Assembly: GCA_036345935.2 (NCBI GenBank)
Contig: JADWOT020000005.1
Span: 1,488,001-1,552,000 of the forward strand
Origin: Taenia hydatigena
Taxonomy: Eukaryota; Platyhelminthes; Cestoda; Cyclophyllidea; Taeniidae
Reading direction: 5' to 3'
DNA: 64,000 nt
Made by a program: the position numbers and the translations under genes. Positions 24,361-34,102 of the stretch are shown one piece after another. Below the pieces are notes generated by a model. The model was not told where the DNA came from. It searched no databases and worked only from the letters and a program-made list of their open reading frames with translations. Each line of letters begins with the position of its first letter. Position 1 is the first letter of the stretch.

Positions 24361-24879
24361 TGAGACCGTTCTCGATGCCATTCGGGCAAGCAAACTTATT
24401 GTCTGCGGTTGAGCGAAACCCAGCATTTGGTGATGGTATACTGCTAAAGAGCTGAAAACTGTTAACATTTCGTTACTATGCTATGAGGCGCCACATTCTT
24501 TACTGAGTGAAGTTTCACACCTATAGAATCACGTAAGTCGCACAAGGGCCTCATGCCCAAGTATTTCATTCCCACAAAAACTGCTTCTTGGAAGAATGAA
24601 GGAGTTTGCGTGGTCGTCCGACGATTCTTTCGGTTGCGAGTTTAACAGCGCAACCGATTTGCTCTCTAGAAGCCGTATTTCGCATCAAGATATGGCCTTC
24701 AAACTATGTCAATGGCCTCTCATCTTTTCATCCCTTCCATACGATCTCAGTTTGTTACGCCGTTAATGAGGGCCCAGGGCACCACGACCTTAAAACTGAG
24801 CCTTCAGCGATTTCATCGGATGTTAATCGGCGGTGGTTGCTGAGCTCAAGTGAGCATTTGACTCTGCATCCAATTTGAA

Positions 24880-25117
24880 TTGGAAGAGGAGCTAAGGGGT
24901 CGGGTGGGGACGAGAAATAATGGCGCAGAGGCCATCAGGTGGGCGTGTCTGCGCCAGCGTCGATTCTTGCGCCGCCGCCTGATGCGTTGGCTCATGCACA
25001 ACAGCCGTGTGATCCGTGAGCGGACCATCTTCCTGGGCACGCTTGTACGGCTCTGCGTAACTCTTTCATGCGGAGGCGTGCATCACCAAAAAATAATTCA
25101 TACTCTTAAAACTTGTA
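24880..25117 (+). repeat. Central repeat block a, left copy, truncated by the gap
   Basis: Near identical in inverse to 28,513-28,750 and similar (about 70%) to 25,218-25,440 in direct orientation. It contains arginine-rich frames on both strands (for example RFLRRRLMRWLMHNSR) caused by its CG-rich composition. I see no known domain. Confidence 0.65.
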
Positions 25118-25217
25118 NNNNNNNNNNNNNNNNNNNNNNNNNNNNNNNNNNNNNNNNNNNNNNNNNNNNNNNNNNNNNNNNNNNNNNNNNNNNNNNNNNN
25201 NNNNNNNNNNNNNNNNN
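25118..25217. other. Assembly gap, exactly 100 N
   Basis: A run of exactly 100 N is the usual placeholder for a gap of unknown size. It sits at the inner boundary of the left arm. If symmetry with the right side holds, the missing sequence corresponds to 28,041-28,512, about 470 bases. Confidence 0.98.
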
Positions 25218-25560
25218 AGAAGGCTGCAGGAGAAACGGAGTGGGTGAAAGAACGCGATAGATAATGCAGGTTAGTGCGAGGGAGTAGAGGTCATCAAGTG
25301 GGGATGAGACTGAGCCAACGTGGACTCGTGCGTTATCGACTGACGCGTCGGCGCATGCACATCAACCCACCTCCTTGGGTGTGCTTGACTGTCTCTGTGT
25401 AATTCTTTCATGTGGAGTCGTGCAAGGCCAGGGAATTGATTTTGTTTTTAAAATTGGTAGCTAAACGCATGACTTCTAGCAGCTAAAGTAACATCAAATT
25501 CCACAAAGTTTGCTGTCTTGAATTATTTCAATGACAGCTCTATTTAAGGTGGCTTTATTA
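25218..25560 (+). repeat. Inner diverged inverted repeat, left half (block a2)
   Basis: The reverse complement matches 27,690-28,040 at roughly 75-80%. Anchors include GTTGGCTCAGTC, TAACCTGCATTATCTATCGC, CCTGCAG, AATTCAAGACAGCAAAC and TTAGCTACCAATTT on the right-hand copy. It is also a diverged copy of block a (24,880-25,117). It ends with GGCTTTATTAAGCC, a near-palindrome that recurs as GGCTTAATAAAGCC at 28,414-28,427. Confidence 0.7.
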
Positions 25561-26340
25561 AGCCATTGTCGAGATTTTGTTCTGCTCACTTTTCTGCATT
25601 CATTGTTTTCTTCGCGAAGCACAGTGAGTTCGCAATGAGGCTATAGAGTAACCGTATTGGTTGAAAAATACACACATATGGAGTGATAAGCGAACCCTAA
25701 TTTTCGAGGTAAGGGCTAAAATTTACCGGCTATTTTGCCTCCAGAAACAACAAGAAGACTATTTTATCGAATTTGTTATTTCCTCAAGAATTGCTATTTA
25801 TACAAGGAATTGTCTGGCGTTATCATTTGGATAAACATCATTGCTTGGAGTGATAGCATCAGGGAAGCACTAGACCGGGTGGCACCTCTCGCTACCACAC
25901 TTCATCCCAGTGCTGTTCAATAGGTGTTATGTAGAGCCCCGGCTTCGTCGGCATCACATGGTTGACTTCGGCTTATAGACCAGTCAAGCTCAAGTTGCAT
26001 TTGCGAAGCCAATCCAACACTCTGTGCCATTGAGGTTTCAGATGGGAGGGAGACAGCGGCAAGCATAATGGAGGACTACACAGATGGAGGGACGTACATC
26101 TATGCATGCAAGCGATTTAATGCAAGCTTTCGACCCTTCCAAGTGATAGCCAGCCATCAAAACCACTTGCCGATCCTGCAGTAAAACGGCATTTATTAAA
26201 TGATTTCATTTCCAAAAGTGTTCACCCCATTCCATCAATAACCAGCTATTCATCATTGGAAATTCAACGTGGAATCTCAAAGCTTCTTTGGCTAGTGTAT
26301 GATGGACTGCAGACCCATTTGGTGAGGTCCGGCCTCCGGT
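25540..26340 (+). repeat. Central repeat block b, diverged spacer copy
   Basis: Direct match to 29,270-30,030 through CATTGTCGAGATTTTGTT-like, TTTTCTTCG..AAGCACAGTGAGTT, AAGAATTGCTATTT, CCACACTTCATCC and CATTCCATCA segments, with many substitutions and indels. It joins block a2 directly at the GGCTTTATTAAGCC point, an arrangement different from the arms, where about 520 bases separate a and b. Confidence 0.65.
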
Positions 26341-26928
26341 CATGGCTAGAACCTATCCACTCAACTTCACTTGAAAATATTACAACCAACATCTTTTCTT
26401 TGAGGAAAATAAGCCTAGCCTACTACTTGAAATAAAGTTATCCTCTTGATGATAGCAGTACCTAACGATTTCCTTGCTTTACCTTTTTAATTTGATTCCC
26501 TTTTTAAGCGTTTGTTATAATGAGTGGAGGCACTATTGTCCAGCCTCAAAATGGAAGCATTGTCGGAGCACTTTGATGGCTGTTGAGTGTTTGTTGCGCG
26601 ACACTGAGGTAGCTGATGAACGGAAGTAAGACTGAATGAACAAGTAGCTCAACAATACCTTGCGTTCCTTGTTAAACAAGGGAATGCACTATACATCGGT
26701 GAATGCGCAAGCGGTGAGTATGGATTCCAAATGACAATTTCGAAACCCGATTTCAATGCATCTGCTCATTTAGATGCATAATAAAATAAGCGCTCCACGT
26801 GTAAGAACAGACTGTAACTATGGTTTTTGGTTCACTCACTTTCCAAAATAAAGCTGCATGCTACTAGACTCCCATCAGTAGTTGGTGTGAATACTGATGT
26901 GAGTCACTGGCAGTGGTGAAGACTTCTG

Positions 26929-27390
26929 ATGCTATCCTCATCGTTCCTCCGGAAGCATGCACAAACTGACAAGGCATGTTTGTTCACTGATAGATTGGCA
27001 AAGCTTGCTAGACGAGCTCCATCCTATGGAAGCAGGCAGAGATTTCAATGGGAAACAATAGTGGCAACTGATATTTTGCTTGGAGGGGTGGAATTAAGTG
27101 CACATCCGACGTCGTCTGCATTCGTTGAGCCACGAGTTGGCGTAAGGCAAGTGATGGGTGGACTGCGTGTGCGATGTTTTGGATGCGGTGGGTTGTACAT
27201 AAAGGCCAAAGCCAAAAGTGGTCCTTCGGTTGGATGCTCATCTATCCCAAACATTCGTCTCCGCCTACGGATACTGAGCATGAGCTGCTTAGCCAGGAAA
27301 ATCAAGTCAATGCTTGGCCATTTCTGCATATATGACGGTAGTCACTTTGATAGCGTTGTTCATTCGAGCACGGGTCTTGTGAATAGGTAA
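26929..27390 (+). CDS. Unrecognised 153-codon ORF in the palindrome spacer
   Basis: This is the longest uninterrupted ATG-started frame in the spacer and is single-copy in the window. The product would be basic with a Cys cluster (VRCFGCGGLYIKAKAKSG, residues about 82-99) and no membrane segment or signal peptide. A 94-codon frame on the opposite strand overlaps it. No splice sites were considered. I recognise no family; it may be a chance frame. Confidence 0.25.
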   Translation: MLSSSFLRKHAQTDKACLFTDRLAKLARRAPSYGSRQRFQWETIVATDILLGGVELSAHPTSSAFVEPRVGVRQVMGGLRVRCFGCGGLYIKAKAKSGPSVGCSSIPNIRLRLRILSMSCLARKIKSMLGHFCIYDGSHFDSVVHSSTGLVNR

Positions 27391-27689
27391 AACTTTGGAA
27401 GTATTTTACTATATACCCTCTATAATAATTAATTTAAATTCATCACCCTCTTTATCTGAGCAGTATAATTCTAGGGGGCAGACTGGTTGATGGCTAGTGG
27501 CCTGACATACGTCCAAAAATGGAATCAACAACGATTTTTATTATTGCCTGCTGGATCACACGAATGCGGTACAGCTTCTACCGGTCTGATGGGATTGCGT
27601 TTGACTAGCAGAGACGTAAATTCGGAAGAGGCATTACTTGCACACGCTGTTTATTTTTGTCATGTCGGTTGCGTAGGCGCTTACTAGGT

Positions 27690-28040
27690 TAGAAGCGATG
27701 TTTTGAAGCAATTCAAGACAGCAAACGTTGTGGACTATGGTGTTAATTTAGCTGTTAGAATTCATGCACTTAGCTACCAATTTCAACAACAAAATCGACT
27801 CTTTGGTGCTGAACCTCTCCACACGAAAGAATCACACAGAGGCAGTCAAGCATACCCACGCAGGTGGTCTGCCCACAGATCACATGTTTGATGTGCAATG
27901 CGCCAACGTGTCAACCAATGGCGCACGAGTCCACGTTGGCTCAGTCCCATCACCCACCTGATGACCTCCACGCCCTCACACTAACCTGCATTATCTATCG
28001 CATTCTTTCACCCTCTTCGTTTCGCCTGCAGCTTTCTCTA
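27690..28040 (-). repeat. Inner diverged inverted repeat, right half (block a2')
   Basis: Inverse partner of 25,218-25,560 at much lower identity than the outer arms, so it predates them. It also resembles the neighbouring block at 28,410-28,750 in the same orientation, suggesting an old tandem pair of block a. Confidence 0.7.
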
Positions 28041-28409
28041 GATGATCTAGACTACAGTTCCTTATTCCCAAAAATCTACTTCAAGACATTACTGAATCCA
28101 CGCGAGGTTGTTTATTTTCTAAGGACTAGCGATCAATAGCGCCCGAGACTTACTGTTCAAGTGACACGACTTCTCTGTGGCCCTCTAATGGCATTACTTT
28201 AAGTAATGATTTCAACCCACTCAATGACATCAGGTAATTGCTTATTGGTTCTGAAGACAAAACTTACTACTACAGCAGGTGTGTGCTCGCCTACCTCGAT
28301 GAGAAGGCATTGTTTGGTTCTCCTCGTGTCTACGTTTTTCAACCAACCTACCACGCTTCATGGAGAAAAAGATAAGGAAGGTTGTAGACTAAGCGAAAGG
28401 GAATTTTAG
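28041..28409. other. Spacer without recognised features
   Basis: No gene or repeat partner is visible in the window. By symmetry its counterpart would lie inside the N gap. Confidence 0.5.
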
Positions 28410-28750
28410 CAAAGGCTTAATAAAGCCATCCTTTAAGCTTTTTAGGCAAGCAAAAATGTTGGGCATTCGAGTTAAAGTTAGTTGTTAAAGTCATTATAAC
28501 ACGCATTTAGCTACAAGTTTTAAGAGTATGATTGATTTTTTGGTGATGCACGCCTCCGCATTAAAGAGTTACGCAGAGCCGTACAAGCGTGCCCAGGAAG
28601 ATGGTCCGCTCACGGATCACACGGCTGTTGTGCATGAGCCAACGCATCAGGCGGCGGCGCAAGAATCGACGCTGGCGCAGACACGCCCACCTGATGGCCT
28701 CTGCGCCATTATTTCTCGTCCCCACCCGACCCCTTAGCTCCTCTTCCAAT
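28410..28750 (-). repeat. Central repeat block a, right copy
   Basis: From 28,513 outward this is the near-identical inverse of the left arm. The first 100 bases (28,410-28,512) have no visible left partner because of the gap, but resemble 25,440-25,560 in inverse (GGCTTAATAAAGCC...TTAGCTAC..GTTTTAA). Confidence 0.65.
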
Positions 28751-29269
28751 TCAAATTGGATGCAGAGTCAAATGCTCACTTGAGCTCAGCAACCACCGCC
28801 GATTAACATCCGATGAAATCGCTGAAGGCTCAGTTTTAAGGTCGTGGTGCCCTGGGCCCTCATTAACGGCGTAACAAACTGAGATCGTATGGAAGGGATG
28901 AAAAGATGAGAGGCCATTGACATAGTTTGAAGGCCATATCTTGATGCGAAATACGGCTTCTAGAGAGCAAATCGGTTGCGCTGTTAAACCCGCAACCGAA
29001 AGAATCGTCGGACGACCACGCAAACTCCTTCATTCTTCCAAGAAGCAGTTTTTGTGGGAATGAAATACTTGGGCATGAGGCCCTTGTGCGACTCAAGTGA
29101 TTCCATAGGTGTGGAACTTCACTCAGTAAAGAATGTGGCGCCTCATAGCATAGTAACGAAATGTTAACAGTTTGCAGCTCTTTAGCAGTATACCATCACC
29201 AAATGCTGGGTTTCGCTCAACCGCAGACAATAAGTTTGCCTGCCCGAATGGCATCGAGAACGGTCTCAT

Positions 29270-30030
29270 CTAAGATGCCTTTTGTAAGTCATTGCCGAGA
29301 TATTGTTTGCTTACTTTTGGGAATTTTTCGTTTTCTTCGTAAAGCACAGTAAGTTTGCAATGAGGTTTTGAGGTAACCGCACTAATAGGAAAGCGCGAAC
29401 ATGAAGAGTTTTCAAACAACCACTTATCGTGGAGATAGGTGCAAAAAGTCGCCTGCCGTTTCAGTATGTTTTCTCTCATATGCATCAAGGAAACCGTTTC
29501 CACCTTGGTTATTCCTTTCACAAGAATTGCTATTTGTTTAGGAAATCGCCTGACGTAATCAAGTGGACGCGAATTACTACTTGGAGTAACAGGCACTAGA
29601 CTGGCTGGCATTTCTTGCCACCACACTTCATCCTGATGCTGTTTAATGAGTGCCAAGTAAAGTCTCGGCATCGTCGGTGGCACAGGACCGACTTCGGCCT
29701 ACAGGTCGGTCAGGCTGAACTTGCATCCTGCAAGTTAAACCACATGGATGGAGGCGCGCACATCTATATGTACATATAATTGAATGCAAATTTTCGTCCC
29801 TTCTAGGTGAGAGTAAGTCAATGGGTAGAGGGATATCAAAGACTTTACAAAATGAGTGACCGGCAACATCGGAATTATCTGCTGTCGAAACGCCATTAAA
29901 TAAACGACTTCGTTTTCGAAAGTGTTGGTTTCATTCCATCAGTAACTAACCGTTCATCACTCATACTTCAACGTGAGACCGCAAAGCTGCTTTGGTTAGT
30001 GTAAAATGGACAACGGACCCAAGTCAACAT
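29270..30030 (+). repeat. Central repeat block b, right copy
   Basis: Inverse of 23,600-24,360 at near identity, and direct diverged match to 25,540-26,340. The minus-strand frame at 29,270-29,683 differs from its left counterpart by a single residue. Confidence 0.65.
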
Positions 30031-30653
30031 GCGTGGGTCCACCTGGCTGTTGAATGGGGAACATTGGGGTGGAGTCCGATGAGCTTAGACCCAAGCACAG
30101 TCCATCCGTGAATGCATCCCAGCCACTCGGTCATCCCTTACGCGGTGCGCACAACGTGGTTATTTTATCCGTTAGTTACTTGACAATGCGTATCACAGCG
30201 AGACTTTTGCCTTTCGAAAATCGAAGCCGTGTGTTTACGTTTCTGTCATTGTTAGTAAACTCATTCAAATTAATGGCTCACATGGGTCCAAAAGCATTAT
30301 TAAAGAGAGCAAAAAGCGAGCATTGTTATGCCATAGTTGAATGGATGTGAGTCCTTTCTACTCGTTTTAGCGCACACTGAAGTGTTGCCTAGAAGTGACC
30401 AGGGTAACTTGAACCCAGCCTGCGACGGTATTTGCATGAAGTCACGAAAATAAATCTTCAGGTTAATTATCACTATCCCAGCCATGAAGTCCACTGCAGA
30501 TGGTGCGATTGGCGTACTTGTTAAGGCTGTTCCAATTGCTCATTATGCACATTTTGCAATTAGTTGACATGCATATTTTGAACGACACCATGGAGGCAAT
30601 TCGTTGCTTCGCGTAGAGGGAGAAGGAGTGCCTGTTACTGCCAAAAGACTCAC

Positions 30654-30800
30654 AACTACACAGGTAATTGCAGCGACGAAGGAGCCCGCTTTGAGTCCTG
30701 AATCGACCACCACTGGCGGTGGGTCCTCCTCCACCACTTTGGTCACTTCGGCTCTGTTCTCCTCCATGGCTCCAGTGCTGTTGTCAACCTTCTTGTAGGT
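30654..30800 (-). CDS. Plausible 49-codon exon, right-arm copy
   Basis: Mirror of 22,772-22,918 with the same splice boundaries and the same encoded peptide. Just beyond its donor, the intron-side reading differs by one residue. Confidence 0.35.
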
Positions 30801-32825
30801 CTGTGCACACTAGTATCTCTTTTACTTACACCGATTATTACAAGATAGCTCATACGCAAGTTGGCTGAACACCCTGTTTTTTATTGCAGGCTTCATTAAT
30901 GCAGGAAACGATCTAGTCGGCACTGCTCTGTCCTAACGTGGCAATTGAATGACTGACTACATTCGATTATTCTGTATTGACGAGTGAAGTTCCCGGCATG
31001 GTCCTTTACTTTCATTGGTATTTAAATGAGTTCGCTCTTATGATGGACGCGCTAGAAATGGTCTCGCGCTAGATCCCTTGCTCTCTATTGGCTGGTTATT
31101 GCGGTAGCTGCACTTTAGGTACAATAAATGTGTCAAAGTCTAATGCCAACCGATCACTGGTAGGTGCTCATGACCAATTCTTCCTTGTGACTGCGACGCA
31201 TTTGGAAACGCACTCCCACTAGGGCCTGAACGCAACACGTACTCAGGACCGCTCTCCGCTGGCGAACAGCTAGGCAGACTCATGTATGATAACTGACTGA
31301 GTAATCCATTCCAGAGGATAGAACTAGAGTCACTCACCCACATAGATTACCCAGATTATAACATTGGCTTCAATGCTAGCCTGATAATTGATGGCAATCC
31401 AGTACCCTTTCCTTAGAAATTATGGGAGAACCACTTCTTGCTACTTTGTAAGAGCATATCTCTGGCACTACTGATACACTAATAAATGAGCTCAACCCTT
31501 TTATGCCAAGCTCAGTGCAAAGTAATTCGTCGCCTGAGAAATAAAAGTTGTTGGAGGCGTTTGATAAGGGGTTTGATTGGCGCACTGCGAACCAGCCATT
31601 TTTAGGAGGTTAGCTATTTTGTCTGGTGTAAAGTGGGCATAAACGTTGGGCACAAGCATCCAACAAACCCCAAAAGATTACGTAAAATTAGATAATACAC
31701 CAGACGCACGAAAGAATATGACGCATAATGAGATTTTTTGCAAAGCATTGGAAATATCGGGTGAACGTGTGATCAAGTCACGTGTCGCATGTTAAAATAG
31801 CGCAAAGTTGTCGCGCAGAAGTTGACACTTAATCACAATTGATTCCTTTTTCTTAGCACCGTGAATTTAGGCCACATTGCGTCCATTCGCGACTCTATGA
31901 TGCATCGAAGTATCTGATGACGATGATGACATTTTGGATAAGTTAACTACTTATCTTTGAGTCACGGTATTCTACCTCAAAACTCAGCCAAGATTTTAAC
32001 TTTAGCCACCTTGTACCTTGTCCTTTACATGTTTTCCTTTTAAAGCCAACCAAATTAAATTGTTTTTCTTTTGCACACACATAACCACCTATCTGCCTAA
32101 GAGCAGTGAAAATCGTTGGTATTGAGGCCGTCAACATGATATTTACCAAAATATTGAGACTGGTACCTAGACAACTTGTTTTACCTCCAACCACTCAACT
32201 TTTGCCAAAAAACATGACAAAATAATTGAGAGGGATCTGTCTTCAGCAAGCACTTTTTATTGCGTGAGCCCATCTGCTATAAGTGCCTACAAATTTAGCA
32301 ACACTTGTGCTCCACTCTCAATCCTCTCCATGTTTATCTGAGCACGTAGATTCCGCGCAACTTAGCAGACTTGTAAATTGCTCTGACCATCTTACGCAAT
32401 TATTTGGTGATATCTTCGAAAAAAAACAATATCTAGCGAGAAGACAACTACGGTTTCGCCACATTTACCTCCAAGTCAATTATTCTTTTCATGGTTGTGT
32501 CTCACTACTGTGCCCTTTCTTTTGTGAACTCACTTTGTCTTGAAATCTTGGTCGTGATTTCGTGTAAATTAGCGTAGGCTTCTGATGAATAAAGGAGGTT
32601 TTGCTTGTGTTGACTCTACTTGAGTCCTATTTGCCTTAGTTTCATGCGTACCGGTGTGCACGACCTGTACCCTGTCATCGTAAACCTGCTTGACCATCAA
32701 TGACAAGGCACCGGTGGCCATTCAAATCGTAATGTTATGCAGACATCTACAAAAGTAGTTCAAAGCAGTCAAGTTCCACTCTTTGCTGGGAGAGAATAGC
32801 AGCGACAGTCATGAAGGAAACATAC

Positions 32826-33032
32826 CAAGTCCTGAAGAGGTAGACATATTCAGCACAATGAGTATGAGAATGGCGCAAATGAGGAGGACATTAATAATGA
32901 TGATGTAGGGAATGGGACTGTAGCTTCGACGCCACGTCACAGTCAGCATAGTACCAACTAGAATGAAGACCAGCGATACGATGGCGGCCTCGCCCACATC
33001 CTTGATCACAACACTTAAAACCGTTGAACCTC
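32826..33032 (-). CDS. Sodium:solute symporter exon, right-arm copy
   Basis: Mirror of 20,541-20,747. Both splice sites are preserved (CATAC|CAAG and GAACCTC|CTGCC on the plus strand) and the protein sequence is identical to the left copy. Confidence 0.65.
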
Positions 33033-33903
33033 CTGCCAAAGGGAAGAAGAGGAAGCACCGATGCAAGTGACTCTGTATGACTAGCCCTCGTTTTTCTGTC
33101 TTATTAGCATATTTCAATGGGAGACAATAAAACAAAACCGAGTAAAGCAAACATAACAAGAGAATTGCATTTGCGTTCGTAGTAACAGCTCTTCAATGAG
33201 TTCTTTGACAATAAAGACTGCCTTGCGATTAACTCAATCCAAACTATTCTCCTAAGGATGCCTATAAGAAGATGCAGCATCTTTGATCTAATCACAATCA
33301 CTCACTCTGTTTAACCAGCGAACTGGGCTCTTGCGTTCTACTTCTGAGGTTATCCTGAATTCTAAGGCACACAGACCCACATGCTCCATCCATGTATGAA
33401 ATCTCGCGACAAATTCGCTTTATTTCACAATATAGTAGTGTCGCAATCTTTATTGGAGTGCCAAGGAATCAACATCGGGGCTCGTTCGGCAGTTGGAACG
33501 GTGAATATGAGAATTCGTCATCTCTGCACACGCTTGCGCACCTGAGGTTGATCTAGTACCCTGTAATTTTATGCTATCCTACCAAAACGTGTTATTTCTA
33601 GACTGGTTTCCATCAACCCTATGTTTTGATTCTGCCTTTTCGGCAAGCGTGTAACCAACTTGGGCGATCTTCCGAGACATAATCCGCATCGCAGAAATGT
33701 CTATTCCTTGGCTTGCCATTTGACGAAACTTGACGCCATCACAACTGCTCGACGCGGAGTTTCATATTCTTCATCGCATTCACGAAGCTGTAAATGCCAG
33801 AAATTAGAGGTTGAACAGGCTGACATTGGGTTCCCACGACAATCCCACTTACTACAGCGCACATCACTGTCAAAACGTAAGTGAGAAGACAGGGATTACT
33901 CAC

Positions 33904-34102
33904 CAGTGATGCTAACGGTGAGGTTGTAGAGACTAATGGTGATGGTAAGAATGTTGGCAACTAAGCCGAAGCGATGGTCTACAAATTGGGCAATGGTTCG
34001 GGCTCCGGGCGCTTTGGTGTAGAATTCCAAAAGCAGCAGTACGAGGATAGTATGGACTAGTGCCGAATTCGCGTGCACGAATTCGCTACCGGTAACGCCG
34101 TG
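33904..34102 (-). CDS. Sodium:solute symporter exon, right-arm copy with a 4-codon deletion
   Basis: Mirror of 19,459-19,669 and same frame. It lacks 12 bases, so the second helix reads ITISLYNLTV instead of ITISLFISLYNLTV. The change is in frame but shortens a membrane helix by about one turn relative to the left copy and to the spacing I expect for the family. The splice donor is intact. Confidence 0.65.

Larger units (their letters stand above)
5240..25117. repeat. Left arm of giant imperfect palindrome (19.9 kb)
   Basis: Every part of this interval recurs in reverse complement in the right arm (28,513-47,872 and 62,628-64,000). Translated frames on the two arms match codon for codon with rare substitutions, indicating about 98-99% identity. 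Left-only bases include 20 bp at 17,303-17,322, 12 bp near 19,620-19,640, 22 bp at 23,335-23,356 and 35 bp at 23,437-23,471. The left lacks 14,755 bp and 813 bp present on the right, plus smaller pieces of about 78, 33 and 18 bp. The inner end is cut by the N gap. It could be a true inverted duplication or the second haplotype of the right arm misjoined in inverted orientation. Confidence 0.95.

Noticed and set aside
24880..25090. Arginine-rich peptide in block a as a protamine-like or nucleic-acid-binding protein.
   Set aside because: Arginine-rich frames occur on both strands because of CG-rich composition, and the diverged copies do not keep them.
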